The notes under the pieces are model-generated. The model made no database searches. It was not told the origin of the DNA and was given only the letters and a program-made list of their open reading frames with translations. A stretch of DNA of 64,000 nucleotides from Megalonaias nervosa (taxonomy: Eukaryota > Mollusca > Bivalvia > Unionida > Unionidae). The position numbers were made by a program, and so were the translations under genes. The stretch spans positions 1-64,000 of the forward strand of contig JAECUM010093705.1 of the NCBI GenBank assembly GCA_016617855.1, written 5' to 3'. Below are positions 30,920 through 40,205 of the stretch, in pieces (positions within the stretch are counted from its first letter, which is position 1; every line of letters begins with the position of its first letter).

Positions 30920-31608
30920 ATAACCAGCAAGTGCAAGAAAACTTGGATGAACGTACCACTGCAAGTGACTATATGAAAACACAAGACCCCAAAACTAAAC
31001 GATTCACCTATCTGTTGACCATTCCTGCGGATAATTATTTGAGCGGACAACATTTGGTGAACACAATTTCTACCAAATTCAATTCTGTGTTTGCCAAAGC
31101 CTTGGAGAGAACCAGAAAAAGTATCACCCTCGAGTACCACAAAATAGCTCGTCGCCTACTCATCAAATTTTCAGAGGACAAAGTATTGCCCATTACATTT
31201 TGTCATGATTTGTATTATAGTTTGGGTGGAGACACCAAGTTGATCAAGATGAAAAACGAAATACCAGCCAAGACCAGTAACTTGGATTTTGCGAAATATT
31301 TTCGATTCCCTGTAGAAATGAACCAAGGGCTGAATTTGATTTTTGTGTATTCCAACGTGGTGGGACACACCTCCGTACCGTTACTGCGTGTCATTCCTTT
31401 AAAAGTGGATTCTGCCACGAACTCTGACGAGGAAGGTGGAAACACCTATCACGTTCACTGCGAATTTGTACATCCTCACAATTTACCCGTCAGTAAGTCA
31501 TATTTGGACACTGTCAACATTACTATAAAAGGATATCTAGGACAAAATATTCCATTTACCAAAGGGAAAGTCACAGTGAAACTCCATTTTCGAAAACAAT
31601 TACTCTAA
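30916..31608 (+). CDS. Penton (minor capsid, single jelly-roll) protein with N-terminal deletion, element 2
   Basis: 230 residues. Compared with the gene at 61615-62522, the segment from FYLTLPSDSS to about VEVYDE (roughly 70 residues) is missing in frame right after MNNQ, so the ORF stays open but lacks the first strands of the fold. The remainder (KRFTYLLTIPADNYLSGQHL, LRVIPLKVDSATNSDEEGG, NITIKGYLGQNIPF) is well kept. The penton would form the vertex capsomer. Start shared by overlap with the upstream stop. Confidence 0.82.
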   Translation: MNNQQVQENLDERTTASDYMKTQDPKTKRFTYLLTIPADNYLSGQHLVNTISTKFNSVFAKALERTRKSITLEYHKIARRLLIKFSEDKVLPITFCHDLYYSLGGDTKLIKMKNEIPAKTSNLDFAKYFRFPVEMNQGLNLIFVYSNVVGHTSVPLLRVIPLKVDSATNSDEEGGNTYHVHCEFVHPHNLPVSKSYLDTVNITIKGYLGQNIPFTKGKVTVKLHFRKQLL

Positions 31609-31621
31609 CCCCTTGTCAGTC

Positions 31622-32062
31622 ATGTATCTTGTGTACCGAGGAGTCGCTCGACAACGAGGACATGGTTTAGGAGATGTGCTAAAATCGGCCTTTCGTACGG
31701 TGGTTCCCGTTTTGAAACCGATGGTGACACGGGGATTGCACGCTTTGAAAGATGCCGCGTTGACGCAAGGCAAAGAATTTCTACAAAATGTCATCATTGA
31801 CAAACAAAACCCCAAAGAAGCTTTCTTGAGAGCAGGCAAGAATGTCTTGCTTCAAACGGGCAAAGACATTTTAGGCCGACGAGAAACTCCTATAAATGCT
31901 CTGGACGCCGCCGAGTCAGGCATTCCTGCTTCCCTGACGCCACAGCAAGGACAAGGCAGAAAAAGACGACGAAGACACCCCTTGAAAGGACTTCACACTC
32001 TTAGAGCTAGAGAGACTAAGAAAAGAAAAACCGTCCGAGACTTAGAAATTTTTGATAATTAA
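31622..32062 (+). CDS. pVI-like minor virion protein, element 2
   Basis: 146 residues from the ATG at 31622. The N-terminus MYLVYRGVARQRGHGLGDVL has the Arg/Gly pattern of the Polinton protein compared with adenovirus pVI. An amphipathic segment follows (FRTVVPVLKPMVTRGLHAL), and a basic C-terminus (KRRRRHPLKGLH, KKRKTVRDLE). This protein class lines the capsid and is thought to help membrane escape. It lies between penton and the major capsid gene with short gaps, suggesting late co-expression. Open frame. Confidence 0.75.
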   Translation: MYLVYRGVARQRGHGLGDVLKSAFRTVVPVLKPMVTRGLHALKDAALTQGKEFLQNVIIDKQNPKEAFLRAGKNVLLQTGKDILGRRETPINALDAAESGIPASLTPQQGQGRKRRRRHPLKGLHTLRARETKKRKTVRDLEIFDN

Positions 32063-32081
32063 AAAAAATTACAGAGAGAAA

Positions 32082-33365
32082 ATGATGCACCGAGAGTCTT
32101 GCGCATGTTCCAAGTCGGAACTAGATCTGTTTGCCATGCCACCCATCATGATGACGATGCAAGAATCCCAATGGGTCGAATTTCATCCCGTCTCCTCTTT
32201 GACGGATTCAGCTCCCATCAAGTTTGAAATCAAAGGACAGCCCGAAGATTATCTCGATCTGAATAGCAGTTACTTGTACCTGAAACTGAAAGTGGTCAAA
32301 ACGGACAACACCAATCTGGGTGCCGATGCTAGAGTAGCTCCCGTCAACAATTTCATGCATTCCTTGTTCAGCGAAGTGGATTTGTACTTGAATAACAAAC
32401 TGGTCAGCAGTAGCATGGATACTTACCCTTACCGAGCGTACCTGGAAAATCTTTTGACGTACGGAAAAGAGACCAAGAACACTCATCTGGATGCTTGCGT
32501 GGTTTGGAAACCTGACACCGCAAGTGAGAACAAGTTTAACGACACAGCCCTAACAGCCGATGACGATCCTCACAATGTGGGCTTTAACGACCGTCGAAAG
32601 AAAATCCTGCAAGGTCGTAGTTTAGAACTGATGGATCGTTTGCATTTGGACATGTGGTTGCAAGAAAAGTATTTGCTGAACGGAGTGGATATTCGCCTGA
32701 GACTCAATCGCAGCAGTGTCACTTTCCATTTGATGGCTCATGCCAACGAGTACAAAACCATCATTCAAGAAGCCAGACTTTACGTGCGTCGCTTAGAAGT
32801 TTCACCTAAAGCGGGAAACGACATCAGTCAAACATTGAGCAGAACGACCGCCATGTATCCGATACAACGCGTAGAAGTGAAAACTTTCACCATTGCTGTT
32901 GGACTCCGATCCAAGATCGAAGATCATCTGCTCCAAGGACAGTTACCCAAACGTTTAATCATTGGTATCGTCAGCAACGCAGCCCTCAACGGAGCCCATG
33001 ATCAAAATCCTTTCCAGTTTAAGCACTACAAAGTATCCAAGATCGAAGGCAGTCGCGATGGCAAGACTTTGTGTACCAGACCCTTCGAACCTAACTTTGC
33101 CCAGAAGAATTACTTGAGATCGTACTTGTCCCTGTACCAAGCTACCGGACAGCTAGGAACCAACACCAGTCACAGCATTTCGTACGAAGATTATGTAGGA
33201 GGTTACACTTTGTAGGCCTTTGATTTCAATGCAGACCAAGGCAGCGATGAGGGCCATTTCCACCCTATAAAATCCGGTCAACTGCGTGTGGAACTTCAGT
33301 TTGCAGAAGCTTTCACCGAGACGGTCAACGTCATCCTATATGCCGAATTCGATAATACCAAATAA
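32082..33365 (+). pseudogene. MCP: Major capsid protein (double jelly-roll hexon), element 2, one premature stop
   Basis: The frame from ATG 32082 to TAA 33363 is 427 codons with a single TAG at 33213-33215 (after YTL, before AFDFNADQGSDEGHF). Features of the Polinton capsid protein: QWVEFHPVSSLTDSAPIKFEI near residue 25, SEVDLYLNNKLVSSSMDTYPYRAYLENLL near 110, RLNRSSVTFHLMA in the middle, and LRVELQFAEAFTETVNVILYAEF at the end. It would assemble trimers forming the icosahedral shell. AATAAA overlaps the stop (33361-33366). One nonsense change is the only break seen. Confidence 0.9.
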
Positions 33366-33406
33366 ATCTACAGTTTGAGAAAAGTCATTCTAGACTATTA
33401 GAAGCT

Positions 33407-33858
33407 ATGGAAGACTCTTATCCCTCTTTGCACAGTAGAGAATCTTTGGAAATAGAATGGGAGGATACCGTGGAAGCAGAACCCCAAGACAAAGCGAAGA
33501 GGACAAGGTGGTCACGTCCAGATGACCAGAACAAAAACAACATTTAGTGTCCTGTTTGGCTAAACACCTGGCGGACAAACTTACGGAATTGACCAAGAAA
33601 GATTGCTATGGATGTCAAAACGATCATCCCAGTCAAATTCAACACGATAAATGTCTGATGATGAGTCAAGAAGCAGTGTTGCATGAGTGGTATAAAGGCT
33701 TGCGTGATCATTCCTGCCTTCCATTGACTGCTCTGGAGATATATCGCATCGGAGCTTTCTTAGCCCAAAGTACAGAGACGAAGCAAAGAAACGGTTACTT
33801 GTCAGAGATTTTCAAAGAAAAAGTCAGAATTGAATTGATGACTTATCATTACCTGTGA
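33407..33858 (+). pseudogene. Conserved Polinton Cys/His protein, element 2 (one frameshift)
   Basis: From the ATG at 33407 the frame runs 46 codons to TAG at 33545. The rest continues in another frame to 33858. The second part has CYGCQNDHPSQIQHDKCLM, a CxxC-x-H-x-C arrangement typical of a small conserved protein placed between the capsid and protease genes in Polintons; it is possibly zinc-binding. The shift lies in the 33500-33545 A-rich stretch. Function unknown. Confidence 0.65.
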
Positions 33859-33880
33859 AAGAAACAACAAAAAAACAAAA

Positions 33881-34465
33881 ATGGATGCCTGGGAACTTTA
33901 TTACCTTTTGAACAACAAGTCGTACACTGCTTCTTGGAATCCTGTCGTGTCTGCCAATGATGAACTACCTCATCGCAAACCTCAAGACCATCAAGCTTAT
34001 GTCATCAACACGGACGACAGCCACCTCCCAGGAACCCACTGGGTAGCCGTCTACTTCCCTCAAGAGGATTGTGTGGAGTATTTTGATTCGTATGGATTGC
34101 CCCTTTTGGAAGACGATATCATTGACTTTATGAGAAGAAATGCCCAGACGACACGATTCAATAATGTCAAATTACAAGGCACAGATTCCATGGTGTGTGG
34201 ACAATATTGTGTGTATTTTCTTCATCAACGCAGCCTTGGATATCCGTTAGAACATTTAGTGACTTATTTTGATCGTCACTCTTCTAGAAACGATGAAAGA
34301 GTATATCGATGGTTTTGTGACCATTATGGTTATCTCTTGTCTTTAGCTAGGAAACGTAGTGTACGTCAATGGCCTCATGACTTCCATCAGTGGAAATCTC
34401 ACATCATTTCACAGTTGTCAATCTTGTCAAAAAAACGTTTGTTTGATATTATTGTTACATGTTAG
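33881..34465 (+). CDS. Adenovirus-type (Ulp1-like, C5) cysteine protease, element 2
   Basis: A 194-aa maturation protease that would cleave capsid precursors. Catalytic residues visible: His53 in GTHWVAVYF, Asp69 in EYFDSYG, Gln99 in LQGTD (oxyanion hole) and Cys106 in MVCGQYC, with the seven-residue Gln-Cys spacing expected for the adenain family. The length is in the usual range. The frame is fully open, unlike most neighbours. ATG 33881 is the first in frame, and AATAAA follows at 34483-34488. Confidence 0.92.
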   Translation: MDAWELYYLLNNKSYTASWNPVVSANDELPHRKPQDHQAYVINTDDSHLPGTHWVAVYFPQEDCVEYFDSYGLPLLEDDIIDFMRRNAQTTRFNNVKLQGTDSMVCGQYCVYFLHQRSLGYPLEHLVTYFDRHSSRNDERVYRWFCDHYGYLLSLARKRSVRQWPHDFHQWKSHIISQLSILSKKRLFDIIVTC

Positions 34466-34686
34466 TTGTTAGTTGTTTGTTGAATAAAAATTTATGTCTG
34501 TCGTTTGTTTAAAAAAAAATACTGAATATATGCTCTTTGACTTCTCTCTATCCCTCACCATGACATTCGCTATCATAACGTTTCGACACTAAAACCGAAC
34601 AGGGATGTTTTCTATCGCGTCCGCATTTGAACCATATAAAGCGGGTTGGTCTCCAGTCTGGCCATCTACTTTTGACTCGTCAACCT

Positions 34687-35100
34687 ATGAACATGCCTTC
34701 CAGACTAGCCAAGCTGAACGAAGCTTACGTGAATTTACATCGTGTCAGGCTAAACCTGATACCTAAGCCTGAAGAGATAGAGAATGTCAGGATGTTATCA
34801 CTAGCCCAAGACCTGATAGAAGAGGTCTTCAGAGAAGAAATCAAGAAAGAACAAGAAGAATGGACAGAGAAGTACAGACATCAGAAGCAGAGAGAACAGC
34901 AACAACAGCAGCAGCAGCAGCAAAAACCAGACAGAGGTTTTGTTGACTGTCGTGAGGACACCAAAGAGTTCTCCCTCTCTTTCCGCAGAAGCAGGCCGTA
35001 TCGTATAGGAAAGCCTGGCACCAGACGGGGACGCAATCTTAGACAGTCAAAAAGATTGCCATCACTCCCCGTCAACAAAAACAGCCCTTTTCAGGGTTAG
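34687..35100 (+). CDS. 137-aa coiled-coil protein with poly-Gln, probable homologue of the 213-aa protein
   Basis: ATG 34687 lies 46 bp after ATATAAAG (34634-34641). The frame can be opened from a TTG at 34627, but the ATG fits the TATA spacing. An N-terminal helix (LAKLNEAYVNLHRVRLNLIP) leads into a charged coiled coil (EEVFREEIKKEQEEWTEKY) and a nine-Gln run. The C-terminus is basic with GRNLRQSKR, close to GKGLRQLKR at the end of the 213-aa protein. Its 3' flank also aligns with that of the 213-aa gene, including the histone-type stem-loop, which here overlaps the last codons. Open frame; function unknown. Confidence 0.72.
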   Translation: MNMPSRLAKLNEAYVNLHRVRLNLIPKPEEIENVRMLSLAQDLIEEVFREEIKKEQEEWTEKYRHQKQREQQQQQQQQQKPDRGFVDCREDTKEFSLSFRRSRPYRIGKPGTRRGRNLRQSKRLPSLPVNKNSPFQG

Positions 35101-35119
35101 CCCAATACTCTAGAAAAGA
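35083..35119 (+). terminator. Histone-type mRNA 3' stem-loop plus purine element of the 137-aa gene
   Basis: AGCCCTTTTCAGGGTT (35083-35098) keeps the 6-bp stem (one G-T pair) and TTTC loop, and GAAAAGA lies at 35113-35119. The stem overlaps the stop codon. Confidence 0.72.
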
Positions 35120-35167
35120 GATATTAATTCAATTGCCAATTTGTGTAAAGGTAGAGTAGTGTGACTA

Positions 35168-37232
35168 TAAACACTCACTCCTTTATTGTGGGGTGTGTGT
35201 ATGTGTGTGTCTATGTGTGTTTGCGTTCGCGTACGTTTGTGTGGATAATAGATATGGTGTGTTTTTTCTTCACTTCCCTTCTGTGTGGATAGTGGAATGT
35301 GTGTTTTGTGTGTGATCGCGTACGTTTATGTGGATAGTAGAGTGAGTGTTTATATCCGTTCGCGTACGTTTATGTGGATAGTACAGTGTGTGTTTGTGTG
35401 CGTTCGCGTACGTTTGTGTGGATAGTAGATATGAGTGTGTTTTTCTTCTCTTCACTTCTGTGTGGATAGTAGAATGTGTGTTTGTGTGCGTTCGCGTACG
35501 TTTGTGTGGATAGTAGATATGGGTGTTTTTCCTCTCTTCCCATTTGTGTGGATAGTATAGTGTTTGTTATATGCATTCGCGTCCGTTTGTGTGGATAGTA
35601 GGTATAGTGTGTTTTACTCTCTTCCTTCGTTTGTGTGGATAGTATAGCGTGTATTTTATGCATTCGCGTTTGTTTGTGTGGATAGTATGTATGGTGTGTT
35701 TTATGCGTTCGCGTAGCGTTTGTGTAGATGGTATATGTGGTGTGTTTTTTTAATTCTCTTCCCGTTTGTGTGGATAGTATAGTGTGTGTTATATGCGATC
35801 GCGTACGTTTGTGTGGATAGTAGATATGGGTGTGTTTTTCTTCTCTTCCCTTCTGTGTGGATAGTAGAATGTGTGTTTGTGAGCGTTCGCGTCCGTTTGT
35901 GTGGATAGTAGATATGGGTGTTTTTCCTCTCTTTCCTTCCGTGTGAATAGTATAGTGTGTGTTTTATGCGTTCACGTCCGTTTGTGTGGATAGTAGATTT
36001 GGTGTGTTTTATGCGTTCGCGTTTGTTTGTGTGGATAGTAAGTATGGTGTATTTTTATGCGTTCCCGTAAGTTTGTGTGGATAGTAAGTATGGTGTGTTT
36101 TATGCGTTCGCGTAGCGTTTATGTGGATAGTAGATATGGCATGTTTATGTGTTCGCGTAGCTTTTGTGTGGATAGTAGATAAGGGTGTTTTTTTCTTCTC
36201 TTCCCTTCTGTGTGGATAGTTTATAATGAGTTTTTTCTTCCCTTCCGTGTATTTGTTTGGTTTTATGCGTGTACGTACGTTTGTTTGTTTTGTATTTGTG
36301 CGTTTTTATGTGTGCGCGTACGTTTCTTTGTGCGTGCGTGTGTGCATTGGTCTTTGTTTGTCCCTTTAAAACTCCCTTTATCCATATCAAATTTATGTCA
36401 CCCACTTACCTACAGTAGCGCATATTAGGTCAGTCACTTGCAACACTGTTGCCATTATTCCCCTAGTGTTGAGTAAAGTGACGTCATTGAAACTGGAAAG
36501 TTTGAGACTATAAATATAGACTTGGGTTTTCCACAGGTTGTAGCTATAAATAGATACTAGGTTAGTTCATAGGACTTTCCTACAAGATGAGATTATAAAT
36601 AGATAGATGGGTTTTCCTTAGGAATTTACCACAAGTTGTAGCTAAAAATAAATACTAGGTTTTTCCAAAAGGAATTTCCGACGTCATATTTGTGACGTCA
36701 TGCGCATGCGCTTTAAAATTTGGCGCATGGAAAATCTAAATGAAAAATGTGATTCGCGTTCGTGTTCAGCTTGTTCCGTGGCGTCATGCCATCTGTTCCA
36801 TTCCAATTGTTCCCATACAAAATTCCCATTGACGCTATAGTAGCCCAGGGTGTGCCATTTGTCCGTATAAATCTTGTCCGTCTATAGTCCCACCCATGTT
36901 AAATTTCCCGAACAGGTGACACCAACGCGAATGCATAAAACTTTGTATAGAAATGAAACAGGTGGCATGACGTCATGGTACTTGCTACATTGTTGCAAGT
37001 GTCCAGTACCGTGACGTCACCCCACCTGTTCCATTCCTATTGTCCGTATACGAAATTCCCGTCGTCTGTAAACAGACCCAGGGTGATATTTTGTCGCTAT
37101 AAATCTTGTCCGTCTATAGTCCCACCATGTTAAAATTCCTATGTTAAATTCCCATTGTCGCCAGGGTACAACCCCCCCCCCCCAGTTTAACATGGAAGTC
37201 CTATTGTCCGTAGATGGTCCCCTATTACTACT
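35168..37232 (-). repeat. Right terminal inverted repeat of element 2
   Basis: Inverted copy of the left TIR, about 260 bp longer through expansion of the tandem array. CRE palindromes are at 36479, 36693, 36968 and 37012. The outer end ACGGACAATAGG reads inward from 37232, with a poly-C run at about 37171-37183. Confidence 0.88.
35186..36350 (-). repeat. Subterminal tandem array in the right TIR
   Basis: Reverse complement of the left-side array; about 25-28 units around GTTTGTGTGGATAGTA with CG-rich cores such as TGCGTTCGCGTACG. Apparent ORFs in it are artefacts. Confidence 0.9.
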
Positions 37233-37238
37233 GATGAA
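37233..37238. repeat. Target-site duplication, right (GATGAA)
   Basis: Perfect 6-bp copy of the left flank, directly after the inverted terminus AGTAGTAATAGGGG. Confidence 0.9.
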
Positions 37239-37990
37239 GTACTTGTATAATAATCGCAGCTATGTGAAATGAATGCAGCACATTAGATTAGATCTTGTTT
37301 CTGGATACTAATCTTAGAAAATTATCTGACCATAGTATAATTGAAAATAAGTAGCATATCATGAGAATAAAAACACGCCAAGCAGTGGATGTGATTCGCA
37401 GGATAATTGGTTATCCTTCACAAAAGACAACATAGAGATTTTGTACCACACAAAACAATACACACTTAGAAAATCAGAACACTCCAAGCGGTCGAAGTGC
37501 AGGATAAGTGGCCATAACTCATGATGTATAACACCAAGGCAGACTGTGTATGTCACAAATCACACACACTTTGAGAGGATATAGAATCTAAACATATTTT
37601 ACAAAATATGGAGACCAGGTTTGTGCTATTCTATTTTTTAAGAAAGTTTGCAGTGGTTAACTTTGGGCTAGATCTTTTTCAACAAAAACTTGGCAGACTT
37701 TTTTGGGGCAATTAATAATCCGTTTTTTTTCCTTCTCTTTTCCATGATAGGATTTGCTACATTAGGTCTCAGAGAGCACATTAACATGTTTTCTGCCTAA
37801 CTTATTTCAGAATGTATTTTATTACTTCAGAAATCAGCGCCACCTGCAAATGCAGGTATTCACACAAACATGAAAACGAATTTTTTTAAAATAAAAAAAT
37901 ACTTTAAATTAATACTAGTAATTTATAGAATTAAATATTGTCTGACACTTTACTAAATTGTCATTGTTGGGTTGTTTTATTCAATTGCAG
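37239..37990. other. Non-coding host DNA between element 2 and the MAM exon
   Basis: AT-rich, no conserved frame. It is probably intronic or 5' to the exon at 37991. A polypyrimidine tract leads into the acceptor at 37989-37990. Confidence 0.5.
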
Positions 37991-38072
37991 ATCATATTTC
38001 AAGCGACCACAAATGGATACTCCTCGGAGGTTGGTATTGATGATATTTCAATCAAAGGCAAGCAGCTTTCAA
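37991..38072 (+). CDS. Host gene exon: end of a MAM domain
   Basis: An 82-nt exon bounded by the acceptor TTTTATTCAATTGCAG and the donor GTAACT at 38073. It encodes IIFQATTNGYSSEVGIDDIS, the hallmark end of a MAM domain (aromatic/hydrophobic, then G-x-x-x-x-IDDIS). MAM domains occur in extracellular adhesion and receptor proteins. The exon ends in phase 1, which matches the downstream exon at 39706. Upstream exons are not visible before 37991. Confidence 0.68.
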
Positions 38073-39705
38073 GTAACTCTTATTTCTTGGAAAACGGATG
38101 TTCATGAGATTCACTGGTATTATGTTCTCCATTGTAAAAGAAGCTTCATTGCTATAGAGTGTCACGTATATGTAATTAAATTGCTTGTGTGTTTTAAAAT
38201 TCTCTTTCATTTTAATTTTGTTTCATTACATTTTATTGTAATGATTTTTGTCACGGGATTCGATATTTTTTCCAGTAAATTCAGTTTGTATAGAACGTAA
38301 AAGGTATTACATTAGCACTATTTTTAGCTCACTCTGGTTCATAGATTTTGTAAACATCGAGTTAAAACGACTGGCTGTTACCAAGGTCATTTTCTGATTG
38401 CATGATGTCTCTAATTTGTAAACAACTTTTTTTTAATTGAATTTTATAATAAGATTCGCTAAGTTCTTCCATGGCGGACGTGCCTTCCGGTTGAACGCTT
38501 CTATTGCGATGTTCAAATTAGTGTTACGTAAGTCCATCACGTGAGCTACCATGTGATCTAAAATCGAGGCTTAAAACAGTCAATTGGTATTAAAATATTT
38601 CAGTCGTATTTTAAACCTTGAGGGCTCAAGAGGTTTCTATTGTTGTTGCCAAATTGTTTTGAAGTTCATCTATTTTTTGGAATTTAATAATTTATTCTCT
38701 TAAAAACTAAACAAGTGCTTTATATTTATAAAAGTTCTGGGAGAAAGAAATTCAGTGGAAATTTATTCTGGAGTTTAACGGAAACATTATAAACTGTGAT
38801 TCAATCGAGGATCTGTTACCATCAGTACAGACATCATCTGACGTCATCGCCTCTATATTGGAATTTCATCGAGATTCGAACCCGGATTCAATTAGAACTG
38901 TTTAGTGATAGGACTTATATTTTTCAATCCTAGGATTAAATTTTGGATTATATTCACAAACCGTAAGTCCTATTTCCAATTTTTACATTGTTTTCTAGGG
39001 AAATAAATTATTTTGTTAAAATATACAAAGCTTGTTGGCTTCACTCTATTCTCTTGTTATTTTTATACGAGACTACACGTAACAAGAGTGTAACTAGTAA
39101 AATTATAACACTACCAAGTTTACCCATAATGTCGTACACACTTGTTCCAACAATAACTTGCGATAATTTCCGGTTTTTATGCAGAAATATCCATATCTAC
39201 AGTTATTTACCATAAAGCACGCTTCTTACTACAATTGACTTTTATTTACCAGCTGAAAATAACCAAGCTCGTGCATTGCCAAGGTTTGTAGTTGTCGATC
39301 TAAAGTTGAAAAAAAAACAGAAAACTGAAAGGTTATTCCTATTAGATCATAACGAAATGAACGTTAGATTACGCAGTACGGCCCATGCGGGACTGCATGC
39401 AGATGCATGTATGACATGAATTTCAAATCTCGTCAATGAAGTTTGCTATGGACGATTTTGGCAACGACATATTTTAATGAATAGATTACATTTTGTAGTC
39501 AATCCGGTACCGTACGTTGACGAATGATACATTTTATATGCCAACACTAGGATAATATCAAAATAAAAATGATTGTACTGAACTATTTCAAATACTCTCG
39601 AAGGCCCTGTTGCCTTCAAAAAGGATTTATATCAAATACTCATAATGATGAATTATGTATTAAATGCAAGTAATGATTTAGGATGGATATTTTGTTTTAT
39701 TTCAG
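38073..39705 (+). other. Intron of the MAM-domain membrane protein gene
   Basis: GT...AG ends, phase 1. No element or exon was recognised inside. Confidence 0.6.
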
Positions 39706-40205
39706 CATCCACTCAAAGCCAAAGTTCCACCACATCATCTGATATATACACGATAGAAACGAACATTTCCATGTTAACCAGAGTTTCCCTTCTTACAAGA
39801 ACAAGCAACATTATTACTCTCACCACCCATAGTCTTCCTGAAAACTCTGAAAGTGTAACCGATAACCAAAGCTTTGTGGGAGAAAAGGGTATTTCCATAA
39901 GAGACAGAAACATAATTGGAGGTGTAATCGGCGGCTGTTTGTTTGTCGTTCTGGTGGTAATAATTCTCATTATATACTTTCGCAAAATTAGAAAGGCGGA
40001 TGACTTGAAAACGACCACTTGTGCATCAGAGCAGTTTAAAGTGCATGAAAGTGACATTAGTAACACAGACAGGTATATGAACTTAACATATTCTAATTTA
40101 ATTTTAACTACGAAGAAGATAAATTATGTAGATATGCAAACACCAGAATTCACAGTAAAACATACTTTTGACAGGGAGCAAGACAATTTCGTGACAAAAC
40201 TCTGA
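39706..40205 (+). CDS. Host gene last exon: Ser/Thr stalk, transmembrane helix and cytoplasmic tail
   Basis: Acceptor TTTTGTTTTATTTCAG ends at 39705. With the phase-1 base from the MAM exon, the frame reads a Ser/Thr-rich stalk (STQSQSSTTSS, with N-glycosylation candidates), a Gly-rich transmembrane helix GGVIGGCLFVVLVVIILIIY followed by basic FRKIRK, and a tail of about 75 residues with Tyr motifs (RYMNLTYSNL, NYVDM), ending at TGA 40203-40205. Together with the MAM exon this suggests a type I membrane receptor or adhesion protein. Gene identity not recognised. Confidence 0.65.

Larger units (their letters stand above)
19604..37232 (+). mobile_element. Complete Polinton/Maverick (adintovirus-like) element 2
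   Basis: A 17,629-bp element. Its two ends are inverted copies beginning AGTAGTAATAGGGGAC, and it is flanked by the 6-bp direct repeat GATGAA (19598-19603 and 37233-37238), the target duplication size typical of Polintons. Inside are PolB, retroviral-type integrase, packaging ATPase, adenovirus-type protease, double-jelly-roll major capsid protein and penton, which together define the group. Most genes carry stops or frameshifts, and part of the integrase and the PolB-side small genes are deleted. The copy therefore looks inactive, although the protease and the 137-aa gene are open. Confidence 0.95.

Noticed and set aside
35270..36405. Minus-strand ORFs across the right subterminal array
   Set aside because: Same repeat artefact as on the left side.
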